From the NCBI GenBank assembly GCA_937900605.1, contig CALCDK010000063.1, forward strand, positions 1 to 6,388: DNA of 6,388 bases, written 5' to 3'. Within the stretch, counting starts at the first letter, position 1, and the number at the start of each line of letters is the position of its first letter. Under the pieces are notes generated by a model. The model saw nothing but the letters and a program-made list of their open reading frames with translations, did no database searches and was not told the origin of the DNA. Position numbers and translations under genes: made by a program. Below are positions 1 to 5,153 of the stretch, one piece after another. Origin of the DNA: an uncultured Olsenella sp. GTDB lineage: Bacteria > Actinomycetota > Coriobacteriia > Coriobacteriales > Atopobiaceae.

Positions 1-1
1 G

Positions 2-148
2 GTGAAGGTCATGGAGATCGACCTCGACCGTCGTCGCATCTCCCTGTCCATGAAGGCCGCTGCCGAGACGCTGGGCGTCGAGGTCGAGGTCAAGCCGCTC
101 CCCGAGAGCGACAAGCAGGCCGAGGCCGAGGCTCCCGTCGAGGAGTAA
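2..148 (+). CDS. rpsA: 30S ribosomal protein S1, C-terminal end (partial)
   Basis: Only the last 48 codons are in the window; the gene enters from the left in frame 2 and stops at TAA 146-148. The visible protein begins VKVMEIDLDRRRISLSMKAA, which matches the closing strand of an S1 (OB-fold) RNA-binding repeat as found at the end of bacterial ribosomal protein S1 (the xVxxIDxxRRRISLSxK signature). It then runs into a short acidic tail rich in Glu and Ala (EAEAPVEE), typical of S1 C-termini. S1 binds mRNA on the small ribosomal subunit and helps initiation. A different S1-domain protein cannot be ruled out from 48 residues alone. The presence of coaE further downstream supports rpsA, because the two are neighbours in actinobacteria such as Mycobacterium. 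Confidence 0.85.
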   Translation: MKVMEIDLDRRRISLSMKAAAETLGVEVEVKPLPESDKQAEAEAPVEE

Positions 149-172
149 CCTCCGCTCGTCCAGAGGACTTCC

Positions 173-215
173 AGGCGGGGTCGCCCATGCGGCGGCCCCG
201 CCTTCTTCTACTTTC
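173..215 (+). terminator. Rho-independent terminator after rpsA
   Basis: The arms at 173-185 and 191-203 form a 13-bp stem containing one T·G wobble (181 with 195) around a 5-nt loop (186-190). A pyrimidine tract rich in T follows (204-216). It lies 25 nt after the rpsA stop codon, where a terminator is expected. The next ribosome binding site begins only 5 nt after the T-rich tract. Confidence 0.85.
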
Positions 216-220
216 TCGCC

Positions 221-227
221 AAGGAGG
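221..227 (+). promoter_or_regulatory. Ribosome binding site of pcp
   Basis: A full-length Shine-Dalgarno sequence AAGGAGG ends 5 nt before ATG 233. It fixes that start rather than the out-of-frame ATG at 228, which lies too close to it. Confidence 0.85.
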
Positions 228-232
228 ATGCC

Positions 233-883
233 ATGACCCGATGTGACGCTGCCGACGCCCCGGTCCTCGTGACGGGGTTTGCGCCTTTCGCTGGCCAGGA
301 CCGCAACGCCGCCTGGGAGGCCGTCCGGCTGCTGCCCGACTCCGTCGGGGGCCGGCCCATCGTCCGCCGGCAGGTCCCTTGCGTCTTCGGCGAGTCGGGC
401 GACCTCGTCTGCGCCCTCGTCGACGAGCTTCGCCCCTCCTGCGTCGTCTGCGTGGGACAGGCCGCGGGCCGCAGCGTCCTCACGGTCGAGGAGGTCGCCG
501 TCAACCGCATGACGGCCTCGATCCCCGACGAGAGGGGCCGCCAGCCGCACCGCGAGCCCGTCGTGGCAGACGGCCCGGCCGCGTACCTCTCGACCATGCC
601 GCTCGACGCGTGCGTGGATGCCGCCCGCGCCTGTGGGGTCCCCGCCGACGTCTCGCAGACCGCGGGGCGCTACGTCTGCAACCAGCTCATGTACCGCGTG
701 CTCGACGGCCTCGCCCGCAGGGGCCGCGCCGACGTGCCGGCGGGCTTCGTGCACGTCCCGCTCATGCCCTCGCAGGCCGGCGCGCGGCCAAGCATGGACG
801 CGCGGCTGTGCGCGAGCGGACTTCTCGCCATGCTCGGGGCCTGCCTGGGCACGGACGAGCCGAGCGCCGCGGGCTTGCGCTAG
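233..883 (+). CDS. pcp: Pyroglutamyl-peptidase I (pyrrolidone-carboxylate peptidase, family C15)
   Basis: This is a 216-residue cytoplasmic cysteine peptidase that removes an N-terminal pyroglutamate (5-oxoproline) from peptides. The length is normal for family C15 (about 200-220). The sequence shows the N-terminal VLVTGFAPFAG strand and loop (residues 11-21). It also shows the Glu motif GRSVLTVEEVAVN (79-91, catalytic Glu86), the Cys motif AGRYVCNQLMY (144-154, catalytic Cys149) and the His motif GFVHVPLMPSQ (171-181, catalytic His174). All three residues of the known Glu-Cys-His triad are present, so the enzyme should be active. The start is set by AAGGAGG 5 nt upstream. The stop lies 39 nt before the M42 peptidase gene, suggesting co-transcription and a shared role in peptide use. 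The last 10-15 residues are non-conserved. Confidence 0.95.
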   Translation: MTRCDAADAPVLVTGFAPFAGQDRNAAWEAVRLLPDSVGGRPIVRRQVPCVFGESGDLVCALVDELRPSCVVCVGQAAGRSVLTVEEVAVNRMTASIPDERGRQPHREPVVADGPAAYLSTMPLDACVDAARACGVPADVSQTAGRYVCNQLMYRVLDGLARRGRADVPAGFVHVPLMPSQAGARPSMDARLCASGLLAMLGACLGTDEPSAAGLR

Positions 884-905
884 ACTTCCCTCATCCCGCA
901 GGGAA
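881..905 (+). promoter_or_regulatory. Possible -10 element and small hairpin between pcp and the M42 gene
   Basis: TAGACT at 881-886 overlaps the pcp stop codon and resembles a -10 hexamer (four of six consensus bases), but no -35 hexamer is visible at the proper distance. Immediately after, 886-891 and 900-905 (TTCCCT/AGGGAA) form a 6-bp stem with an 8-nt loop and no T-tract. It could be a weak internal promoter for the peptidase gene. Read-through from pcp is equally likely. Confidence 0.3.
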
Positions 906-922
906 CGTCCCAAGGAGGAGCC

Positions 923-2044
923 ATGACCCACGCCCACGACATCGACCCGCTCCGGCTCGTCTCGACGCTGCGCGACTGCGTCGCCGTCGACAGCCCCGTC
1001 GGCTACGCCCGCGAGGCCCACGCATGGCTCGACGAGCGCCTCTCCCAGATGGGCTACGTCCCGTTCAGGGACGCCAAGTCCACCACGTACGTGCGCGTGA
1101 GGGGCGAAGACCCCTCGCGCCTCGTGTGCGTGGGCGCCCACATGGACACCATCGGCCTCGTGGTCCGCGGCGTCAACGCCGACGGGACCCTGCGCGTCCG
1201 CCAGCTCGGCGGCATCAACTACAGCAGCATCGAGGGCGAGACGTGCCGCGTCCACTGCCGCGACGGGCGCGTCGTGGCCGGCCAGGTCATCTGCTCGCAC
1301 CACTCCGTCCACGTCTGGGGCGAGGCCAAGACCGACCCGCGCGACGAGGACACCATGGCCGTCTCGCTCGTCGCCGACGTCCGCTGCCCCGAGGACGTGC
1401 GCGAGCTGGGTATCTGTCCGGGCGCCGTGGTGGCCGTGGACCCGCACTTCGACCAGTTCGACAACGGCTACCTGGTCAGCCGCCACATCGACGACAAGGC
1501 CGGCGTCGCGGTCATCCTCGACGTCCTGCGCTGGTGGGCCGAGACGGGCGAGCGCCCGGCCTACGACACGCTCCTCGCCTTTCCCATGTACGAGGAGATC
1601 GGCCACGGCGGGTCGTTCGTGCCGTCCGACGTCGACGAGTACGTGGCCCTCGACATCTCGCTCATCGGGCCCGACTACGACTCCGACGAGCACCAGGTGG
1701 GCGTCATCTGCGCCGACCGCAAGGGCCCATACGACTGGGACCTCACCAACGTCCTGCTCGCCTGTGCCGAGTCGGCCTGCACCCGCGGCCGCTGGAACGC
1801 CCAGGTCTGCTACCGCTACACCACCGACGCCAATGCCGCCTACACGGGCGCCAACGACCTGCGCGCCGCCGCCTTCGGCATGGCGTGCCTCAACACGCAC
1901 GGACGCGAGCGCTGCCACGTGGACGCCCTCGTCGAGACCGAGCGCCTGCTTCGTGCCTACCTGGCCGGAGAGGGGCGCGGGGGCGACCCGCTCGTCGCCG
2001 ACGTCTGTCGCGCGTGCGGGGCGGGGGAGGACGACGTCCGCTGA
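923..2044 (+). CDS. M42-family metallo-aminopeptidase (FrvX/PepA-like)
   Basis: This 373-residue protein looks like a di-metal aminopeptidase of the M42 family, a cytosolic enzyme group that trims N-terminal residues from peptides and often forms large tetrahedral dodecamers. Candidate metal and catalytic residues appear in family order: His73 and Asp75 in AHMDTIGLVV, Asp190 in SRHIDDKAG (bridging metal ligand), Glu224 (general base) and Glu225 (ligand) in YEEIGHGG, Asp244 in ALDIS, and His332 in RERCH near the C-terminus. Residues around 76-185 correspond to the inserted beta-barrel domain that controls oligomer formation. The usual HxDEIG motif reads HMDTIG here. The YTTDAN...H332 C-terminal pattern resembles the subgroup common in Firmicutes. 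AAGGAGG at 912-918 ends 4 nt before the ATG. It follows pcp by 39 nt. The exact substrate preference cannot be read from the sequence. M42 proteins are sometimes labelled endoglucanases, which is not supported here. Confidence 0.9.
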   Translation: MTHAHDIDPLRLVSTLRDCVAVDSPVGYAREAHAWLDERLSQMGYVPFRDAKSTTYVRVRGEDPSRLVCVGAHMDTIGLVVRGVNADGTLRVRQLGGINYSSIEGETCRVHCRDGRVVAGQVICSHHSVHVWGEAKTDPRDEDTMAVSLVADVRCPEDVRELGICPGAVVAVDPHFDQFDNGYLVSRHIDDKAGVAVILDVLRWWAETGERPAYDTLLAFPMYEEIGHGGSFVPSDVDEYVALDISLIGPDYDSDEHQVGVICADRKGPYDWDLTNVLLACAESACTRGRWNAQVCYRYTTDANAAYTGANDLRAAAFGMACLNTHGRERCHVDALVETERLLRAYLAGEGRGGDPLVADVCRACGAGEDDVR

Positions 2045-2050
2045 CGCCGC

Positions 2051-2089
2051 CGCCCGCGTCGGGCGCGACCTCGTCCGCCGACGCGGGCG
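2051..2089 (+). terminator. Perfect 12-bp hairpin after the M42 gene (possible terminator)
   Basis: CGCCCGCGTCGG (2051-2062) is exactly complementary to CCGACGCGGGCG (2078-2089), with a 15-nt loop. It begins 6 nt after the M42 stop codon. No T-tract follows, so it may be a weak terminator, a 3' mRNA-stabilising hairpin or a Rho-dependent site rather than a classic intrinsic terminator. Confidence 0.5.
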
Positions 2090-2148
2090 CCTCGCCGGTT
2101 CGGGCCGCGCCTCCTCGCCGTGCCGGGTCTGCGGGCCTCGCGAATGGG

Positions 2149-2154
2149 TATGAA
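2149..2154 (+). promoter_or_regulatory. Possible -10 element for the zinc-ribbon gene
   Basis: TATGAA is the most -10-like hexamer in an AT-richer patch (2141-2170) of otherwise GC-rich intergenic sequence, 39 nt before the start codon of the next gene. No convincing -35 lies 16-18 nt upstream, so this is a weak call resting on composition and position. Confidence 0.3.
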
Positions 2155-2193
2155 CTAGGGGTTTGCAACCGACGAGAAGGGATCGGGCGTCAC

Positions 2194-2604
2194 ATGGCGA
2201 AGGGCGATTGGCAGAGGAAGCTCATGGCGTGGCTGCAGGGCCGAGAGGGGCCCGACGACCTCGCGGTCTTCCTGGTGAACCTGGCCACGGTCCTTCTCGT
2301 CGTCAACATCTTCGCGCGCGTGGGGCTGCTCACCTGGGTCATCGTGGCCATGGTCGCCTACGCGCTCTTCCGCGTGCAGTCGCGCAACGTCCCCGCGCGC
2401 GCCCGCGAGAACGCCGCCTTCCTCAAGGCGCTCGGCCCGCTGCGCCCCTGGGTGCAGAACCCCGGCGCCGCCTTCGCCGAGGCCCGTGCCTACAAGCACC
2501 TCAAGTGCCCCAAGTGCTCGCAGCGCGTGCGCGTGCCGCGCGGCAAGGGGACGCTGCGCATCACCTGCCCCAAGTGCCACGAGCGCTTCGAGGCCCGCTC
2601 CTAG
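2194..2604 (+). CDS. Small membrane protein with a C-terminal zinc ribbon, function unknown
   Basis: This 136-residue protein has three parts. A short basic N-terminus (MAKGDWQRKLMAWLQGR) precedes two closely spaced hydrophobic segments (about 24-40 and 42-59) that form a membrane hairpin or one long membrane region. A basic linker follows (60-100). The C-terminal zinc ribbon has two knuckles, CPKC at 105-108 and CPKC at 125-128, separated by the basic stretch RVRVPRGKGTLRIT. It resembles a family of similar length that I know as widespread, uncharacterised zinc-ribbon proteins in clostridia. The ribbon could bind nucleic acid or protein at the inner membrane face, but no function is established. 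The ATG at 2194 is preceded by AGAAGGGA (2175-2182), with an 11-nt spacing that is rather long. The reading frame stays open far upstream through the pcp and M42 genes, but that is a GC-driven shadow. The gene stands alone between hairpins and is probably its own unit. Confidence 0.8.
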   Translation: MAKGDWQRKLMAWLQGREGPDDLAVFLVNLATVLLVVNIFARVGLLTWVIVAMVAYALFRVQSRNVPARARENAAFLKALGPLRPWVQNPGAAFAEARAYKHLKCPKCSQRVRVPRGKGTLRITCPKCHERFEARS

Positions 2605-2652
2605 CGCGTCCGCGCGTGGACGTGAGCTCTCTTTCGGGAATGTGGACGACCG

Positions 2653-2678
2653 CCCCCGTCGGCAGCTGCCGGCGGGGG
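2653..2678 (+). terminator. GC-rich hairpin between the zinc-ribbon gene and the ABC operon (terminator or leader element)
   Basis: Arms 2653-2665 and 2666-2678 are complementary over 13 positions with one T·G wobble (2659/2672). In RNA this gives an 11-bp stem with an AGCU tetraloop. The following bases (TATCGTTGTGT) are moderately T-rich but not a proper T-tract. A second small hairpin follows directly (2682-2686 with 2692-2696, 5-nt loop). It may terminate the zinc-ribbon transcript, or be part of a structured leader of the ABC operon, whose start codon is only 41 nt downstream. Confidence 0.5.
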
Positions 2679-2704
2679 TATCGTTGTGTGGCAACGGGTC
2701 GATG

Positions 2705-2712
2705 AAAGGGGA
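2705..2712 (+). promoter_or_regulatory. Ribosome binding site that selects ATG 2720
   Basis: AAAGGGGA ends 7 nt before ATG 2720. The in-frame ATG at 2702 overlaps this site and has no ribosome binding site of its own, so 2720 is the better start. It also gives a standard lipoprotein signal peptide. Confidence 0.75.
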
Positions 2713-2719
2713 ATCACGC

Positions 2720-3742
2720 ATGCTTGACAGAAGGAGCTTCGTCGGTCTTCTCGGCGCCACGGGCGCTGCGCTCGCGCTGGGCGGCTGCGGGGGCGACGCC
2801 CCGTCCGCGGCCCCGTCGCCCGAGCCCGTGGCGGAGCCCGCGCAGATGCGCGTCGTCGCGCTCAAGGGGCCGACGGCCATGGGCCTCGTGCGCCTCATGA
2901 GCGAGTCCGAGGCCGGCGACGTCACCGACGTCAGCTGCACCTTCGAGCTCAAGGCCTCCCCGGACGAGGTCGTGCCGCTGCTGGCCAAGGGCGAGGTCGA
3001 TGTCGCGGCGATTCCCTCCAACCTCGCGAGCGTCCTGTACAACAAGACCCAGGGCGGCGTGAGGGCCATCTGCGTCAACACCCTCGGCGTGCTTTACGTC
3101 GTGGGCCACGGCTCCGGCGTCTCGCGCGTCGCAGACCTGGCCGGCAGGACCGTCTACGCCGCGGGCAAGGGCGCCACGCCCGAGTACGCGCTGGCCTACG
3201 TGCTGACGGCCAACGGCCTGGCCATGGGCGACGACGTCGACGTCCAGTGGTGCAGCGAGCACGCGGAGTGCGTCGCGGCGCTGGCCAAGGACCCCGAGGC
3301 GCTCGCGCTGCTGCCCCAGCCGTTCGTCACCACGGCCCAGATGAAGGACGGGTCGCTCGGCGTCGTCCTCGACCTCAACGAGGAGTGGCGCGCCGCCGCC
3401 TCCGCCTCGGGCCAGGGCGGCTCGCTGGTCACGGGCGTCGCCGTCGTGCGCTCCGAGTACGCCGACGAGCACCCCGACGCCGTCGGTGCCTTTCTCGCCC
3501 ACTACCGCGAGTCCGTCGACTACGTCGCCTCCGACGTCGCGGGCGCGGCCAGGCTCGTGGGCGACTACGGCATCGTCCCCGAGGCCGTCGCCGAGCGCGC
3601 GCTGCCCGAGTGCAACATCGTCTGCCAGACCGGCGCCGAGATGCGCGACGGGCTCGAGGGCTACCTCCAGGCGCTGTTCGACCAGAACCCGCAGGCCGTC
3701 GGCGGCGCCATGCCCGGCGACGACTTCTACTACGGCGCGTAG
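2720..3742 (+). CDS. ABC importer substrate-binding lipoprotein (NMT1/SsuA-ThiY type), substrate unknown
   Basis: This 340-residue extracytoplasmic binding protein captures the ligand for the importer encoded by the next two genes. The N-terminus DRRSFVGLLG (residues 3-12) is a twin-arginine-like motif. It is followed by a hydrophobic core and the lipobox LGGC with Cys23, so the protein is probably Tat-exported and lipid-anchored. An Ala/Pro-rich linker (27-41) precedes the periplasmic-binding fold. The fold starts MRVVALKGPTAMGLVRLM (43-60) and continues with GEVDVAAIPSNLASVLYNKT (91-110) and GKGATPEYAL (149-158). These features match the type II binding-protein group used for nitrate, sulfonates, taurine and pyrimidine precursors. 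The KGPT...NLASVLYNKT subgroup is common in anaerobic Firmicutes, but I know of no settled ligand for it. The start is set by AAAGGGGA. The permease start lies 2 nt after the stop codon. Confidence 0.88.
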   Translation: MLDRRSFVGLLGATGAALALGGCGGDAPSAAPSPEPVAEPAQMRVVALKGPTAMGLVRLMSESEAGDVTDVSCTFELKASPDEVVPLLAKGEVDVAAIPSNLASVLYNKTQGGVRAICVNTLGVLYVVGHGSGVSRVADLAGRTVYAAGKGATPEYALAYVLTANGLAMGDDVDVQWCSEHAECVAALAKDPEALALLPQPFVTTAQMKDGSLGVVLDLNEEWRAAASASGQGGSLVTGVAVVRSEYADEHPDAVGAFLAHYRESVDYVASDVAGAARLVGDYGIVPEAVAERALPECNIVCQTGAEMRDGLEGYLQALFDQNPQAVGGAMPGDDFYYGA

Positions 3743-3744
3743 GC

Positions 3745-4530
3745 TTGGCGCGCCCCCTCGCAGACGAGCGCCCCGGCGCCTCGCCCCGCACGTGGGCGAG
3801 GCGCCTCGCGTGCGTCGCCTTCTGGGTCGCGACCTGGCAGCTGTGCGCGTGGGCCGTGGGCACCGACGTCGTGCTGGCCGGGCCCCTGCAGGTGGCCGGG
3901 GCGCTTCTCGGCCTGCTTCCCACCCCGGGGTTCTGGTGCTCCCTGGGGCTCTCGCTCGCCCGCGTCGGCACCGGGCTGCTCCTCGCGTCGGCCTCGGCGG
4001 TCCTTCTCGCCGCGCTGGCCGCCCGCCACGGGGTCGTGCGCGACCTCCTCGCCCCGGCCGTGGCCGTCGTCAAGGCGGTGCCGGTGGCGTCGTTCGTGAT
4101 CCTCGTGCTGCTGTGGGTGCCCTCGTCGCGGCTCTCGGTGGTCATCTCGTTCCTCATGGCGTTCCCGGTGGTGTACACCAACGTGCTCGAGGGCCTCGAC
4201 TCCATCGACCCGGGCCTGCTCGAGATGGCGCGCGTGTTCGGCGTGCGCGGGCCCGCCCTGGCCTGCGTCTACCTGCAGCAGGTGCTGCCGTACCTGCGCG
4301 CGGGGCTCTCCCTGGCGCTGGGCCTGTCCTGGAAGGCCGGCATCGCTGCCGAGGTCATCGGCCTGCCGGCCCGCTCCGTCGGTGAGCACCTCTACGAGGC
4401 CAAGGTCATGCTCGACTCGGCGGGGCTGCTCGCCTGGACGCTGGCCGTGGTGCTCGTCTCCGTGGCGGTCGAGTCGCTCGTGCGCCGTGCCCTGGCCCGT
4501 GCGTGCGAGCGGATGGGGGAGGCGGCATGA
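3745..4530 (+). CDS. ABC importer permease (BPD_transp_1, SsuC/TauC/ThiX type)
   Basis: This 261-residue inner-membrane subunit has about six hydrophobic segments (near 22-39, 66-93, 101-123, 130-148, 184-206, 227-246). The cytoplasmic EAA loop that docks the ATPase is clear at about 160-182: EMARVFGVRGPALACVYLQQ followed by VLP. The next stretch, GLSWKAGIAAEVIG (193-206), is also typical of the nitrate/sulfonate/taurine permease family. The start is uncertain. No ATG is in frame near the beginning, and TTG 3745 is the only standard start codon between the preceding stop and the first membrane segment. It gives a normal family length. No good Shine-Dalgarno sequence precedes it, so translation probably relies on coupling to the binding-protein gene. 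The stop TGA overlaps the ATPase start. A perfect 12-bp hairpin lies in codons 11-21. Confidence 0.88.
   Translation: MARPLADERPGASPRTWARRLACVAFWVATWQLCAWAVGTDVVLAGPLQVAGALLGLLPTPGFWCSLGLSLARVGTGLLLASASAVLLAALAARHGVVRDLLAPAVAVVKAVPVASFVILVLLWVPSSRLSVVISFLMAFPVVYTNVLEGLDSIDPGLLEMARVFGVRGPALACVYLQQVLPYLRAGLSLALGLSWKAGIAAEVIGLPARSVGEHLYEAKVMLDSAGLLAWTLAVVLVSVAVESLVRRALARACERMGEAA
3775..3805 (+). repeat. Perfect 12-bp inverted repeat (RNA hairpin) at the binding-protein/permease junction
   Basis: GGCGCCTCGCCC (3775-3786) is exactly complementary to GGGCGAGGCGCC (3794-3805) with a 7-nt loop; 11 of the 12 pairs are G-C. It sits 32 nt after the binding-protein stop, in the early permease coding region, and no T-tract follows. 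In other binding-protein importer operons, hairpins at this junction protect the upstream mRNA and lower permease expression. That role here is inferred. Confidence 0.7.
4516..4522 (+). promoter_or_regulatory. Ribosome binding site that selects ATG 4527
   Basis: GGGGAGG lies inside the 3' end of the permease gene and ends 4 nt before ATG 4527. It favours this ATG over the in-frame GTG at 4503, and it creates the ATGA stop/start overlap typical of translational coupling. Confidence 0.75.
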
Positions 4531-5153
4531 GCGGCGCCGGGAGCATCCGCCTCGTGGGCGTCGAGAGGAGCCGTGCTGGCCGCGCGGTCCTGTCGGGCTG
4601 CGACCTGGAGCTGCCCCTGGGCGGCCGCCACGTCCTCATGGGACCGTCGGGCGCCGGCAAGACCACGGCGCTGCGGCTGCTGCTGGGCCTCGAGCGCCCG
4701 GACGCGGGCCGCGTCGAGGTCCCCGAGGGGCTGCGCATGGCCGCCGCCTTCCAGGACGACCTGCTGTGCGAGGGCCTCTCTGCCAGCGCGAACGTGAGGC
4801 TCGTCATGCCCGCGCACGGGCGCGGCGAGAGGCGCGAGCGGCTCGCCGAGGCCCTCGGGGCGCTCGAGGGGCTCGGCGTGCCCTGCGAGCCGAGGCCGGT
4901 GAGCCGGCTGTCGGGCGGCCAGCGACGCCGCGTGGCGCTCGCGCGCTGCGTCATGGCCGGCGCCGACCTGCTCGCCTTCGACGAGCCCCTGCGCGGGCTC
5001 GACCGGGAGACCGCCGGGCTCGTGGTCTCGTGGATGCTGCCGCGCCTTCGGGGCCGCACCGTCGTGTGGGTCACGCACGACCCCGCCGACGCCGCGGCCA
5101 TCGGCGCCAGCACCGTCTGGGAGCTGCGTGACGGGCGCTTCGTGCGGGCCTAG
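4527..5153 (+). CDS. ABC importer ATP-binding protein (SsuB/TauB/ThiZ type)
   Basis: This 208-residue cytoplasmic ATPase subunit powers the importer with the two preceding gene products. All nucleotide-binding motifs are present in order: Walker A GPSGAGKTT (39-47), Q-loop Gln76 (FQDD), signature LSGGQRRRVALAR (128-140), Walker B LLAFDEP (148-154, catalytic Glu153), D-loop GLD (157-159) and switch His184 (VTHD). It should therefore be catalytically competent. At 208 residues it is shorter than the usual 230-260 of this family. It ends soon after the H-loop and lacks any C-terminal regulatory extension. The ATG overlaps the permease TGA as ATGA. No clear terminator follows the stop at 5151-5153. 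Confidence 0.9.
   Translation: MSGAGSIRLVGVERSRAGRAVLSGCDLELPLGGRHVLMGPSGAGKTTALRLLLGLERPDAGRVEVPEGLRMAAAFQDDLLCEGLSASANVRLVMPAHGRGERRERLAEALGALEGLGVPCEPRPVSRLSGGQRRRVALARCVMAGADLLAFDEPLRGLDRETAGLVVSWMLPRLRGRTVVWVTHDPADAAAIGASTVWELRDGRFVRA

Noticed and set aside
2140..2170. A shared motif (GCGAA...TGGGT...GCAACC) before the zinc-ribbon gene and before coaE (5275-5296)
   Set aside because: The spacing between the two parts differs (15 versus 4 nt) and only two copies are seen, so it cannot be told apart from chance as a promoter motif.
379..2604. A 741-codon open frame on the + strand running through pcp and the M42 gene
   Set aside because: Only its last 136 codons (from ATG 2194) are a real gene. 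The upstream part is low-complexity Arg/Pro/Ala sequence produced by GC-rich codons read in the wrong frame, and it overlaps two genes with full catalytic motifs.
2605..2719. A TPP riboswitch upstream of the ABC operon, suggested by the thiamine-precursor-like importer
   Set aside because: The conserved THI-box sequences (such as CTGAGA and the ACCTGATC-like segment) are absent.
2155..3081. A 308-codon open frame on the - strand
   Set aside because: It is antisense to the zinc-ribbon and binding-protein genes, has no domain and no plausible ribosome binding site, and spans two hairpin-rich intergenic regions. It is a GC-content artefact.
3247..3744. An N-terminal extension of the permease frame back to an ATG at 3247
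   Set aside because: The extension lies inside the binding-protein gene, is almost entirely Arg/Ala/Gly, and would make the permease 427 residues, far above the family length of about 250-270.
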